DNA of 64,000 nucleotides from Bin5 sp022827195 (GTDB lineage Bacteria; Chloroflexota; Anaerolineae; Caldilineales; Caldilineaceae). A program made the translations under genes and the position numbers. Each line of letters starts with the position of its first letter. Position 1 is the stretch's first letter. Where the stretch lies: NCBI GenBank assembly GCA_965208275.1, contig OZ242331.1, forward strand, positions 4,898,001-4,962,000, in the 5' to 3' direction. Under the pieces are notes generated by a model that had not been told where the DNA came from, did not search any database, and saw only the letters and a program-made list of their open reading frames with translations. This document shows positions 53,280 through 62,376 of the stretch, piece by piece.

Positions 53280-54626
53280 ATGCAAGACCGACAAAGGCGT
53301 AACCGTAACAGCTTCAAAGCGCTGGTCGTGTTCATTCTGGCCGCGTTGCTGCTCTCTGCTTGCGCCCCCATCGCGCCGGCAGCCGACAGCGGCATGGAGA
53401 TGGCCGACGAAGGCCCGGTCACAATTACCTGGGCCATGTGGGGCAGCCCGGCAGAGGTCGCGACCCATCAGTCGGTGGCCGATGCCTTTATGGAAGAACA
53501 GTCGGACATTGTCATCGAGATTCTGGCCGAACCCTGGGGCGACTACTTCACCAAGATCCGGACCCTTTGGGCAAGCGGTGACGAATCGGTCGTTCCCGAT
53601 GTCCTGTTCCTCTCGCCCATTGTGAACTATGCCTCCGAGGGCGTGCTGGAAAACCTCGACCCCTGGATCGAGGCGAGCGGCTACGATGTCGACGACTACT
53701 GGCCGTCTCTGCTGGAGTACGCCATGTACGACGGCAGCGTCTACGGCTTCCCGCGCGACATCGGCCTCGAGGTCCTCTACTACAACATGGACATCTTTGA
53801 CGAGGTCGGCGTCCCCTACCCCGATGACAGCTGGACCTGGGACGATCTCATGGCGGCTGCCGAGCAGCTGACCGTCGTCGAGGACAGCGGCCGCGTCTCC
53901 CGCTATGCCCTCGGCATGGAGGGCGGCAAGTACATGATCTGGGTGATGCAGAGCGGCGGCATGGCGTTGGATGACATGCGCAATCCCTCCCGCTGCGCCC
54001 TGAACGATGCCGAGGCGATTCAAGGCGTGCAGTTCTTCAGGGACATGATCGACAATAACTACTTCATGCCTCCCGCCAACATGAGCCAGGCCGGCGGTGA
54101 CGCCGCCGTCTTCCAGAGCGGCCAGGTGGCGATGATCATCCAGAACGCCAGCCGCGTCTCGGCGTTCAACGCCGCGGGCATGAACTACGACGTCTCGGTC
54201 ATCCCGATTCCCGCCAACGGCCATCGGGCCTCCGCGGCCGGCGGCGCTGCCTGGGTGATGAGCGCGCTCAGCGACAACAAGGAAGAGGCCTGGACTTTCC
54301 TCTCCTGGCTGCAGAGCACCGACGGCGGCCAGCGCATCTACACCGCCTCCGGCGAGATCCTGCCGGCCTTGCAGTCCACCGCCAAGTCCGACGCCTTCCT
54401 CAACAGTGGAGACCCGCCGTCCAACCGGCAGGCCTTCATCACCGAAGGTGAGAATGCCAGGATGGGCCGCATCGGCTACTTCGTCGAATGGAGCGAGATC
54501 GGCGGGTCCTTTATCAACCCCGGCCGTGAACAGATCCTCACCGGCGAAGTCTCGGTCGCGGACGGGCTGGCTGCCATCTGCGAGCAGGTGGACGCCTACC
54601 TGGAGGAGAATGGGTTCCCGAAATAA
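53280..54626 (+). CDS. Sugar ABC transporter substrate-binding lipoprotein
   Basis: This is a 448-residue CUT1-family extracellular solute-binding protein. The lipobox LLSAC ends at Cys28. TITWAMWGSPAEVATHQ opens the mature domain, PRDIGLEVLYYNMDIFDEVG and WTWDDLMAAAEQL are the usual hinge-region motifs of family 1 sugar-binding proteins, and ANGHRASAAGGAAWVMSAL is near the C-terminal lobe. The ATG follows AGGGAGG by six bases. It heads an operon with two permeases; an intercistronic hairpin separates them. The sugar cannot be told; the binding-protein class commonly handles oligosaccharides or glycerol-phosphate-type ligands. Confidence 0.93.
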   Translation: MQDRQRRNRNSFKALVVFILAALLLSACAPIAPAADSGMEMADEGPVTITWAMWGSPAEVATHQSVADAFMEEQSDIVIEILAEPWGDYFTKIRTLWASGDESVVPDVLFLSPIVNYASEGVLENLDPWIEASGYDVDDYWPSLLEYAMYDGSVYGFPRDIGLEVLYYNMDIFDEVGVPYPDDSWTWDDLMAAAEQLTVVEDSGRVSRYALGMEGGKYMIWVMQSGGMALDDMRNPSRCALNDAEAIQGVQFFRDMIDNNYFMPPANMSQAGGDAAVFQSGQVAMIIQNASRVSAFNAAGMNYDVSVIPIPANGHRASAAGGAAWVMSALSDNKEEAWTFLSWLQSTDGGQRIYTASGEILPALQSTAKSDAFLNSGDPPSNRQAFITEGENARMGRIGYFVEWSEIGGSFINPGREQILTGEVSVADGLAAICEQVDAYLEENGFPK

Positions 54627-54645
54627 GTTGATTTGAACGGCAGCA

Positions 54646-54683
54646 GCAGCCAGTAGCCTGTCACCTCACCGGCTACTGGCTGC
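54646..54683 (+). promoter_or_regulatory. Intercistronic hairpin between binding protein and permease genes
   Basis: GCAGCCAGTAGCC (54646-54658) pairs perfectly over 13 bp with GGCTACTGGCTGC (54671-54683), loop 12. There is no T-run. Strong hairpins at this position in other ABC operons protect the binding-protein message or attenuate permease expression, giving an excess of binding protein. Confidence 0.75.
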
Positions 54684-54704
54684 CTGCCGCGAGCCAATGG
54701 CGCC

Positions 54705-55658
54705 ATGACCGCCTCCACATCCTCCCAGACCTCCGTGCCCCGCTGGCAGCGCTACCGGCCCGACCAGCAGTGGGAGGCCTACCTGTTCCTGCTGCCGAGC
54801 TTCGCCGGATTTCTGATCTTCGTCGCGATTCCGGTTGTCGCATCTCTTGCCCTCAGCTTCTTCGAATGGTCGCTGCTCTCCCCGCCTGAATTCGTCGGCA
54901 TCAAGAACTTCAAGCAGCTGCTCTCCAGCGACGTTGTCTTTCGCAAAGTCCTCGGCAATACCTTCTACTTCATCGTCACCATCGTTCCCCTGCAGCTCGC
55001 ATTCGGCCTGCTGCTCGCGGTCTCCCTGAACCAGGGCCTGCGCGGCATCGAGTTCTACCGGCTCATCTATTTCATGCCGGTTGTTACCACGATCGTGGCC
55101 GCCGCGCTCGTCTTCCAGTGGTTCTTCAACTACGATTTCGGCATACTGTCCGCCGCCGTCTGGGAACTGGGCGAAAGGACCGGCCTGCCCATCCGCCCGC
55201 CGGACTGGCTCAACGATCCCGACTGGGCCAAGCCCGCCGTCATAATTCTGACCCTGTGGAAAAACACCGGCTTTACCATGGTCATCTACCTGGCCGCGCT
55301 GCAGGGTGTGCCGACCGAACTGTACGATGCCGCCAAGGTGGACGGCGCCAGCGCCTGGCAACGCTTCCGCTTTGTGACCTTCCCCATGGTCAGCCCCACG
55401 ACCTTTTTCCTGATGGTGATCCAGATGATCGGCGCCTTCCAGCTATTCAGCGAGGCCTTCGTCATGACGCAGGGCGGCCCCGCGCAGGCCACGCTTACCA
55501 TCGTCTACTATATCTACCAGTTGGCGTTTGAGTTCAGTCAGATGGGCAAGGGCGCGGCCGTCGCCTGGGTGCTCTTCATCTTCATCTTCATCTTCACCTT
55601 CGTGCAGACGCGGCTGCAGCGGCGCTGGGTGCACTACGAGGCGGGCGGCGACTCGTGA
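54705..55658 (+). CDS. Sugar ABC transporter permease 1 (CUT1, MalF/UgpA-like)
   Basis: This is a 317-residue inner-membrane permease with six hydrophobic segments. The cytoplasmic EAA loop reads ELYDAAKVDGASAWQRF, matching the CUT1 consensus for contact with the ATPase. The first helix follows a short polar segment (YLFLLPSFAGFLIFVAIPVV). The ATG at 54705 has no clear ribosome site, fitting reduced translation after the hairpin. Its stop overlaps the GTG of the second permease by four bases (GTGA). Confidence 0.93.
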   Translation: MTASTSSQTSVPRWQRYRPDQQWEAYLFLLPSFAGFLIFVAIPVVASLALSFFEWSLLSPPEFVGIKNFKQLLSSDVVFRKVLGNTFYFIVTIVPLQLAFGLLLAVSLNQGLRGIEFYRLIYFMPVVTTIVAAALVFQWFFNYDFGILSAAVWELGERTGLPIRPPDWLNDPDWAKPAVIILTLWKNTGFTMVIYLAALQGVPTELYDAAKVDGASAWQRFRFVTFPMVSPTTFFLMVIQMIGAFQLFSEAFVMTQGGPAQATLTIVYYIYQLAFEFSQMGKGAAVAWVLFIFIFIFTFVQTRLQRRWVHYEAGGDS

Positions 55659-56527
55659 CCACAACCACCTCCACGCAGCTTCGCCGAGGCAGCGCACGCG
55701 CACCCGCTCTGAACGTGGGGCACCTACTGCTCCACGCCGCCCTGATCCTGGGCAGCTTCGTAATGCTGCTGCCCTTCGGCTGGATGCTGGCCACGTCGCT
55801 GAAATCGCCGCCCCAAATCTTCACCTACCCACCCTCGCTCGTTCCCAATCCAATTGTGTGGAAAAACTACCTGGACACCGTCCAGGCAATGCCCTTCGGG
55901 CGCTTCTATCTGAACAGCCTCTTCGTGGCCGTCTGTGTGACGACCCTCCAGATCCTGACCTCCTCGCTGGCCGCCTTCGCCTTCGGCCGCCTCCGATTCC
56001 GCGGCCGCGAAGCGCTCTTTCTCGTCTACCTCGCAACGCTGATGATCCCGTTCCACGTGACCATGATCCCCAACTTCATTCTCATCCGCTTCCTGCGCTG
56101 GTTCGACACCTTCTACGCCCTCATCGTCCCCACCGCCTTTTCCGTCTTCGCCGTCTTCCTGCTGCGCCAGTACTTCCGCGGCATCCCCGTCGATCTCGAC
56201 GAAGCCGCCCGCATGGACGGCGCATCCTCCTTCCGCATCTGGGGCCAGGTGATCATGCCGCTGAGCGGGCCGGTCCTGGCCGCGCTCACGATCTTCGTCT
56301 TCCTCGGCTCCTGGAACGATTTCCTCTGGCCGCTGGTCGTCTCCAACTCCCATGCCACCCGCACGATTCCCGTCGGCCTGGCCACATTTCGCGGCCAGTA
56401 CAACACCGACTGGCACCTGCTGATGGCCGGCTCCGTCATCGCGCTGCTGCCCGTTCTGCTGGTCTATGTTGTGGCGCAGAAGAGGTTTGTCGAGGGGATC
56501 ACGCTGTCCGGCATGGGCGGACGCTGA
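55655..56527 (+). CDS. Sugar ABC transporter permease 2 (CUT1, MalG/UgpE-like)
   Basis: This is a 290-residue inner-membrane permease. The EAA loop reads DLDEAARMDGASSFRIWGQV, followed by WNDFLWPLVV, a conserved CUT1 carboxy-terminal helix motif. It starts at GTG 55655 overlapping the previous stop, so it is translationally coupled. No ATP-binding subunit gene follows, so the transporter must use a shared MsmK/UgpC-type ATPase coded elsewhere. Confidence 0.93.
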   Translation: MTTTTSTQLRRGSARAPALNVGHLLLHAALILGSFVMLLPFGWMLATSLKSPPQIFTYPPSLVPNPIVWKNYLDTVQAMPFGRFYLNSLFVAVCVTTLQILTSSLAAFAFGRLRFRGREALFLVYLATLMIPFHVTMIPNFILIRFLRWFDTFYALIVPTAFSVFAVFLLRQYFRGIPVDLDEAARMDGASSFRIWGQVIMPLSGPVLAALTIFVFLGSWNDFLWPLVVSNSHATRTIPVGLATFRGQYNTDWHLLMAGSVIALLPVLLVYVVAQKRFVEGITLSGMGGR

Positions 56528-56631
56528 CACCGGTTACTGGCGCGATCACAAGGACACGGCTCCGAGGATGCGATCGAGGGTTCACCGAAGATTGGTTGAT
56601 CAGAATCTGAGAACGTCGCTCGCCGTCAAGC

Positions 56632-57453
56632 CTATCTGTCATCCGGCTGTGAAGGTTTCCCAAAAGCCAGCGTGCCCGAGTAGCGGTGAACTATCGAACC
56701 TTCCCGTCCGCACACGTGGCGCGATGCAATCTCCTTGAACGCCGCATCTGCCTCGGCCGCCAGCTCAGGATCCATTCGGTCCCTTGAAAAGCCGTTGCGG
56801 GCATGAATGCTCTCCACCCACTCGTCGACCGGTTGCCGCCATTCGATCATTTCCGTCTGCGCACTGCCCTTCCGCTGAAAGAGTCCCCTCTGCTCCAGTT
56901 GGTCAAGAATCTCACTTTCGCTGAAGGGCCTGAACTCCTGATTCATTGAATAGCGCGCCAGCACCGGCCCCAACTCCTCTCGCATCCAATCCGGCTTTTC
57001 GACCCGCATGCCCACGGCAACAAACAACCCGTCCGGCTCCAGCAACCGGGCAAAGCGGGGAAAGGTCACCTCCCAGTCGAACCAGTGCAAACTCTCCCCA
57101 GCGGTGATGAGACAGTAGGGCGGATCAACAGGCGCCGTCTCGATCGGACCGACGACCCAGCGCAGCCGCGCGTCGTCACCCCCTGGCAGCCGCATTCCTT
57201 CCCGAATCGCCGCCGCCGAAAAGTCCACCGCATCCACCCTATCGACCAGCGGCGCCAACCGGCGCGCGACAAATCCGGTGCCGCATCCGGCATCCAGGAC
57301 TGTCCGGCGCCTGCAGCCCGTCGGCAGGAGGTCCACCAACAGATCGAATGTCGCACACGGATACCGGGGACGGTAACGGTATGCACGGACGACGCTTTCA
57401 TCCTGGAATATGCTGGAATACTTGAAGCGGAACTGTTCCGGCTGATTGCTCAT
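56632..57453 (-). CDS. Class I SAM-dependent methyltransferase
   Basis: This is a 273-residue Rossmann-fold methyltransferase: motif I VLDAGCGTG (52-60), an acidic beta-2 end in DRVDAVDFSAAAI, and post-motif ITAGESLHWFDWE, typical of the UbiE/Tam-like Methyltransf_11 group. The substrate is unknown. The ATG overlaps the stop of the phosphoesterase gene by four bases (57450-57453), so it is translationally coupled to it. Confidence 0.9.
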   Translation of the reverse strand: MSNQPEQFRFKYSSIFQDESVVRAYRYRPRYPCATFDLLVDLLPTGCRRRTVLDAGCGTGFVARRLAPLVDRVDAVDFSAAAIREGMRLPGGDDARLRWVVGPIETAPVDPPYCLITAGESLHWFDWEVTFPRFARLLEPDGLFVAVGMRVEKPDWMREELGPVLARYSMNQEFRPFSESEILDQLEQRGLFQRKGSAQTEMIEWRQPVDEWVESIHARNGFSRDRMDPELAAEADAAFKEIASRHVCGREGSIVHRYSGTLAFGKPSQPDDR

Positions 57454-58244
57454 CGCAGGACATCCGGCTCACCCCAAGGGCGCACGCGTTCCCCGCGCAG
57501 AAAACTGACGACAAACTCAGCCTGCGGATGCCGCATCTCCCACGCCGTCTCCTCAGCCAGCTTCAAGTCATACGCCACTGCCCGGTGTTCCACCCGGTAC
57601 CCGCTCCCGTCCGCCTCCAGCACCGCAAAGGTGGCGCGCAAACTGGGGATCAGGGGGCTGCCCACGCTGCCCGGATTCACAATATGCACCCCGTCAAAGT
57701 GAAAGTTCTGCGGCCAGTGCGTGTGCCCGACACACAATAGGTCCGCGTCGCAGCCGTTCAGCCCCGCCCGTAGCTTCTCATCATTGTAGACCGGCACAAA
57801 TCCGTCGCCGTCGTCTCTGCCCGGCGACGCATGCACCAGCAGTACGCGACTGCCGTCAGGCAGTGTCAGCCGCTGTTCGAGCGGCAGGTCGAGCAGAAAG
57901 GGCAAATAGCCGCCCGCCGCCAGCGCACCCGCGGTCCAGGCGAACGACTCACAGATATCCACGCACGCAGGCACCAGCGACATGTCGGTCAGCTCCTCGA
58001 TCGGCGTGGCAAGCGGCCTCTCCCCTGTGAGAAGATAGCGCTCCGAGTTGCCGCGCACGAAACGCGCGTTGGTCAGGCCGTCCAGCCGCTTTACTGCCTC
58101 CAGCGGCTGCGCGCCCGCGGACGCCATGTCGCCCAGAATCCAGTACCCGTCGACGCCGCCGTCAATGTTGTCTTCAATATCGGCCAGCACCGCGTCCAGC
58201 GCCACGCAGTTGCCGTGAATGTCCGACAGAATCGCGATTCGCAT
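57450..58244 (-). CDS. Calcineurin-like metallophosphoesterase, YfcE/MJ0936 type
   Basis: This is a 264-residue phosphoesterase with the dinuclear metal motifs ILSDIHGN (D8, H10), WILGDM (D39), RGNSERY (Asn ligand) and VGHTHWPQ near the C-terminus. NPGSVGSPLIP is characteristic of small YfcE-like enzymes. It probably hydrolyses phosphomonoesters or phosphodiesters in the cytoplasm. AGGAGA lies about 12 bases before the ATG. The methyltransferase gene follows with an ATGA overlap. Confidence 0.92.
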   Translation of the reverse strand: MRIAILSDIHGNCVALDAVLADIEDNIDGGVDGYWILGDMASAGAQPLEAVKRLDGLTNARFVRGNSERYLLTGERPLATPIEELTDMSLVPACVDICESFAWTAGALAAGGYLPFLLDLPLEQRLTLPDGSRVLLVHASPGRDDGDGFVPVYNDEKLRAGLNGCDADLLCVGHTHWPQNFHFDGVHIVNPGSVGSPLIPSLRATFAVLEADGSGYRVEHRAVAYDLKLAEETAWEMRHPQAEFVVSFLRGERVRPWGEPDVLR

Positions 58245-58477
58245 TATCGAAGCAGGTCTCCTGTTGACTCTCTCCAGCCTGGGCGCCGCCGCTCCTGCTC
58301 TCAGCTCTGCCCGGAGCTTGTCCCCCGGCGAGATGATCGAATTGGATGTGTTAGAATGGAGGCGGCCTGAACAGCCTTGGATTGTATCACAACGGCAAGG
58401 CCTGAGCCTGCCGGCGGGCGCGAAAAGAACAGACTGCGGCTACGCCGCGCAACCCCAAACGTAGAGCCAGCGATGCA

Positions 58478-59491
58478 ATGGTTACAGGACGGCAAGAGTT
58501 GGAACGAAACCGTTGTGCATCTGATTCGGACCATCTTCAACAGGTCCAGCTCGCTGCGTCCCGACTACGCCTTTCTGTGCTTGAGACGCCCCTTACCTTC
58601 TCTTCCACTCTCTCCGAGCGCACTGGGGCGCATGTCTTCCTGAAGCTCGAAAATCGTCAGCATACCGGCTCCTTCAAGCTGCGCGGCGCGACCAACAAGC
58701 TGCTCAGCCTCACAGCGGAAGAGCGCGCCCGCGGCGTTGTCACCGCGTCCTCGGGCAATCACGCCCTCGCAGTCGCCCACGCGGCAGCGGAACTCGACGT
58801 GTCGGCGACCATCTATCTGCCAGAGGACGCCTCCCCCCGCAAACTCGAAAAACTACGCCCCTTTCCCGTCGCACTCCACCGCGTTCCGGGCGATGCACTC
58901 GCCGCCGAAACCGGCGCCAGACTCGCGGCCCGGGCACGCGGCCAACCCTACGTCTCACCCTACAATGACCTGCAGATCATCGCCGGCCAGGGCACGATCG
59001 CCGTCGAGCTCCTGCGCCGGCAGCCGCAGCTGGACGCTGTCTTCGTTACAGTCGGCGGCGGCGGACTGATGGCAGGCATCGCCGCCTATCTCAAGGCGGC
59101 CGGCAGCGCCGTGCACACAATCGGCTGCCAGCCCGAACGCTCCGCCGTCATGCTCGCCTCAATCCGCGCCGGCCGCATCGTAGCCGAAGAAGACAGCCTG
59201 CCCACACTTTCAGACGGCAGCGCCGGCGGCATCGAAGAGAATGCCGTCACCTTCGACCTCTGCCGCCGCAATGTCGACCGTTGGGTGACCGCGAGCGAAG
59301 AGGAAATTGCGCAGGCCATGCGCCTCGTCTACGATGATACCGGCGAACGCATCGAGGGCGCGGCCGGCGTCGCAGTGGCAGGCCTCCTGCGGCGGGGAAA
59401 GCGCCTGGCCGGCCGGCGCGTGGCGGTCGTCATCTGCGGCGGCAACGTGGATGAAAAGGTCTGGCGGCGCGTAATGGAAGCGGAGATCTAG
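58478..59491 (+). CDS. Threonine/serine dehydratase-like PLP enzyme
   Basis: This is a 337-residue fold-type II PLP enzyme. SFKLRGATNK (the lysine at residue 67 forms the Schiff base), TASSGNHALAVAHAA and VGGGGLMAGIAAYL (phosphate-binding loop) are the threonine dehydratase/serine racemase signatures. There is no C-terminal ACT regulatory domain, so it is a catabolic or racemase-like form rather than a feedback-controlled IlvA. The start ATG is only moderately supported. The luciferase-fold gene begins three bases after its stop. Confidence 0.9.
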   Translation: MVTGRQELERNRCASDSDHLQQVQLAASRLRLSVLETPLTFSSTLSERTGAHVFLKLENRQHTGSFKLRGATNKLLSLTAEERARGVVTASSGNHALAVAHAAAELDVSATIYLPEDASPRKLEKLRPFPVALHRVPGDALAAETGARLAARARGQPYVSPYNDLQIIAGQGTIAVELLRRQPQLDAVFVTVGGGGLMAGIAAYLKAAGSAVHTIGCQPERSAVMLASIRAGRIVAEEDSLPTLSDGSAGGIEENAVTFDLCRRNVDRWVTASEEEIAQAMRLVYDDTGERIEGAAGVAVAGLLRRGKRLAGRRVAVVICGGNVDEKVWRRVMEAEI

Positions 59492-59494
59492 AGA

Positions 59495-60469
59495 ATGTCC
59501 AAACCATTCCGACTCGGATTTATGAGCCACCTGCGCGGCAGAGCCGACGCCGACCAGGCCTACAGCGAGAGCCTCCGCATCTTCGAGACCGCCGACGAGC
59601 TCGGCTTCGACGCCGGCTGGGTCGCCCAGCACCACTTCAAGGACGTCGACGGCTACCTGCCCTCGCCCTTCCCATTCCTGGCCGCCGTCGCCGCGCGTAC
59701 GCGCCGGCTGCGCGTGGGCACGTCGATCATCGTCCTCCCCTTCGAGCACCCCCTGCGCGTGGCCGAAGACGCCGCCGTCGTCGACACCATCAGCCGCGGC
59801 CGCCTCGAGCTGGGCGTCGGCAGCGGCAGCGACGCCGACGAATTCGAAGCCTTCGGCGTCGACATGGACAGCCGCCACCAGCGCACCACCGACTGCCTGA
59901 TCACACTCAAAAAAGCCCTCGCCGGCCAGCTCCTCGGCACCGATGGCCAGCAGCTGCGTCCACCCGCACCCACACTTGGCGACCGCCTCTGGCTGAGCGC
60001 GCTCAGCCTGCGCGGCGCACAGTACGCCGCCCAAAACGGTACCGGTCTGTTGCTCAGCCGCTTTATCGGCAGCGAAGTACAGGCCGCCGGCCAGGAGCAG
60101 GAACCTGTGGCCGCCGCCTACTGTTCAGCCTGGGGGGAACGCTCGCTGCCGCCCCGCGTCGGCCTCTCACGCGGCATCTACCTCGGCGCCAGCCGCCGGG
60201 CCGCGCAGCGCGAAATCGAAGAGTTCTCGATGCGGGCCATCCCGGCCGATCTCTCCACCGAAGAGTTCTGCCACCGCGCCCACATTATCTACGGTACGCC
60301 CGACGAGGTCGCCGCACACCTCGCCGCCGACCGCGTACTGCCCTACACCACCGACCTCATCCTCCAATTCGACCCCATCCACCCACCCCTGCCCCGCATC
60401 CTCGAAATGCTCGAACAGGTCGCCACCCAGGTCGCCCCCGCCCTCGGCTGGCAACCAACCGCCCACTGA
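59495..60469 (+). CDS. LLM-class flavin-dependent oxidoreductase
   Basis: This is a 324-residue luciferase-like monooxygenase: the N-terminal barrel has GFDAGWVAQHHFKD, ARTRRLRVGTSIIVLPFEHP, then RLELGVGSGSDADEFEAFG and CHRAHIIYGTPDEVAAHL. Members use reduced FMN or F420. The substrate is not evident. It starts three bases after the dehydratase stop, with GGAG about ten bases before the ATG inside that gene, so the two form an operon. Confidence 0.9.
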   Translation: MSKPFRLGFMSHLRGRADADQAYSESLRIFETADELGFDAGWVAQHHFKDVDGYLPSPFPFLAAVAARTRRLRVGTSIIVLPFEHPLRVAEDAAVVDTISRGRLELGVGSGSDADEFEAFGVDMDSRHQRTTDCLITLKKALAGQLLGTDGQQLRPPAPTLGDRLWLSALSLRGAQYAAQNGTGLLLSRFIGSEVQAAGQEQEPVAAAYCSAWGERSLPPRVGLSRGIYLGASRRAAQREIEEFSMRAIPADLSTEEFCHRAHIIYGTPDEVAAHLAADRVLPYTTDLILQFDPIHPPLPRILEMLEQVATQVAPALGWQPTAH

Positions 60470-60669
60470 CCACTCCGGTCTCAGGCTGGACAGAAGCCCT
60501 GCGGTTGCTTCAACCGGTACAGTCGCCCGCGATACAAAGGCGAACTCAGCCGGCGCAGGGAGCGAACACGGCATCGGCCGAGGATTGAGCCGGTGTCACT
60601 GTGACCGAAATCGTAGTGCTGCTCTATGCCGGCGCCGACTGGGGCGCGCCGGGTCCCGTGCGCACAGGG

Positions 60670-61698
60670 TTACTCTTCGTCTGCGCCGATATAGATGCCG
60701 GAGCCGATGACCAACTTCTCTTCGGATGCGCCCAACTGCAGGCTGACGGCGTAGCCGAGCTTGGGGGAACCGGTGTCCTCGTCACCTTCGATGGCGGGGT
60801 CGTCGTAGTGATACCGCAAAAACTTCCGGCCTTCGCGGCGTGCGCCTCCGATCAGCTCCTCGGCAAACGGCACGCCATTGACGTCGGTCCTGGTCATGTC
60901 GGTGGGATTGCCTTCGCGAAAGGGCTCGGTGCCGTGAAACAGGGTGACGCCCCCGCCGCTCACGACATACAGGTAGATGGAGCCTGCCTTCCAGTCCCCG
61001 CCTTCGACCCGGAAGGCGTTCTTGATCTCGACGAGGGGGATACCGCCTTCGAACCTGAGGGCCTCCTGGTAGATTCTGGCCGCCTCTTCGACAAAGGTGA
61101 TGAGTGTCTCGCGGTCCGCGACTTCGGAGGCGGTGACCGCGGGCGTGGGGAGATCGGCGATGCGGATGTTGACATGGGAGACGTCCTGCGAGTAGCCGCC
61201 GACGAGCACGAACCGTCGTCTGAATGGGACGGCGTATGCGGTCTTCAGCCCGTCGTCGTAGTATTCGACGAAACCGCCGCCTTCGGCAGCGGCCGCCAGG
61301 AGTTCCTCGACAACTTTGGTTCCGCGTTCGTCCTCGATGTCGAGCAGGTTTCTGTCTTCGGCGGCACGGTCGTTTCCGTGAGCGTAGACGTTTCCGTTTT
61401 GGGCGAAGATGATGAGGAAGGTCGAGCCGGATTTCCAGTCGCCCTCCGTTTTGACCCACTGCTTGAGCTTCGCCGCTTCGTCCAGGTTTGTGGCGATTTT
61501 TTGGATCTCGGCCTGGGCTGCGAGGACGAAGGCCTTTAGGCTTTCGGGGTCGGTGACCTGGGCGGCGGTTACCGGGCCCATGGCGGGTTCAACGTCGTCG
61601 ATGGGCGGTATTGGCCGGCAGGCGGCCAAGCCTACCCCCAACGCCGCGACACCTGCCGTCTTGAGAAATGCGCGTCGGGAAGTTGCTCGTTCTGTCAT
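60670..61698 (-). CDS. Tat-exported lipoprotein with two Cache-type domains
   Basis: This is a 342-residue exported protein. The signal has the twin-arginine motif SRRAFLK (7-13) and the lipobox GLAAC (Cys27), so it is probably folded in the cytoplasm, exported by Tat and lipidated. Two similar domains follow (roughly 45-175 and 185-340). Each has a long N-terminal helix (LKAFVLAAQAEIQKIA; LITFVEEAARIYQEAL) and a GDWKxGSxxLxV strand pair, as in single-Cache ligand-binding domains. There is no output domain, so it acts as a free sensor or binding protein. AAGGA precedes the ATG by three to four bases. Confidence 0.82.
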   Translation of the reverse strand: MTERATSRRAFLKTAGVAALGVGLAACRPIPPIDDVEPAMGPVTAAQVTDPESLKAFVLAAQAEIQKIATNLDEAAKLKQWVKTEGDWKSGSTFLIIFAQNGNVYAHGNDRAAEDRNLLDIEDERGTKVVEELLAAAAEGGGFVEYYDDGLKTAYAVPFRRRFVLVGGYSQDVSHVNIRIADLPTPAVTASEVADRETLITFVEEAARIYQEALRFEGGIPLVEIKNAFRVEGGDWKAGSIYLYVVSGGGVTLFHGTEPFREGNPTDMTRTDVNGVPFAEELIGGARREGRKFLRYHYDDPAIEGDEDTGSPKLGYAVSLQLGASEEKLVIGSGIYIGADEE

Positions 61699-62099
61699 GG
61701 TTCCTTTCCTTTGTGTACGGTGGTGAAGCGGGTGATCGGGCGTGCGCCGGCGTGAATTCGGTCAACGGCTTCGCTGTCAGCGGCGCGGCCCGCAGCCAAA
61801 ACCGTTGTCTGACCGTGGTAATTCCGAGGAACTGTCGGCGTTCTGTGAGAATCGACTGCCTTTTGCGAGTAGGGCCTTACGCTACTTAACGTTTGAAACC
61901 GATTGCGCTCACACGCTCACAGGCCTTCGTGCACGCCCATACATCAAACGAAACGCACATACCCTCGGCATTTGCACCAACAACCTGCAGGGCGTCCCTG
62001 ACTATCTTCATTCTAGCAAATGGCCCAGGGCAACTGCATCTGAAATTAGGGCAGAGCATCGAATTGCTGCCAATATCCCTTTCAGGTCTGAGTCAGACA

Positions 62100-62131
62100 T
62101 TGAGAACTGTACAAATTGAGAACTGTACAAA
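62100..62131. repeat. Perfect 16-bp tandem duplication
   Basis: TTGAGAACTGTACAAA occurs twice in direct succession. The inner part contains the near-palindrome TGTACA, so it could bind a dimeric protein, but no gene is close enough to say. Confidence 0.8.
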
Positions 62132-62338
62132 TAGTGTCCGGCACGATGACAATCTGAGCAGCGAAAACGACTGACAGCCTTTGTTGTGGCGAATTTTCGT
62201 TGTCGCTCAACAGGTTGACAAGGATTTTCACCTTTTTCCGCACTCTTCTGTTCAAAATCGCGCCGAAACTGGCATACACACTAAGGTGCCTATGCCCTGG
62301 AAAATGCTCTTTCCCAACCAGCATAAGGCCCCACTCGC

Positions 62339-62373
62339 CACTATTCACTAACCACTATCCACTATCCACTGCC
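62339..62373. repeat. Five heptamer repeats of the CACTATC type
   Basis: Units CACTATT, CACTAAC, CACTATC, CACTATC and CACTGCC lie head to tail just after the livF stop. Short tandem heptamers like this are common in intergenic DNA of cyanobacteria and some Chloroflexota. Confidence 0.8.
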
Positions 62374-62376
62374 GTT

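Larger units (their letters stand above)
61699..62376. other. Long intergenic region with short repeats
   Basis: Nearly 680 bases separate the Cache protein start from the end of livF. Composition is more AT-rich than in the neighbours. No frame has both a ribosome site and protein-like sequence. Two repeat features are present (62100-62131 and 62339-62373). It could contain the Cache gene promoter and a small RNA, but I cannot support either. Confidence 0.5.

Noticed and set aside
53256..54224. 322-codon minus-strand frame across the sugar-binding protein
   Set aside because: Antisense shadow; the plus strand has lipobox, ribosome site, promoter and operon context.
62082..62348. 88-codon minus-strand frame in the livF-Cache spacer
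   Set aside because: It contains the tandem 16-bp repeat, has no ribosome site and shows no protein-like conservation pattern.
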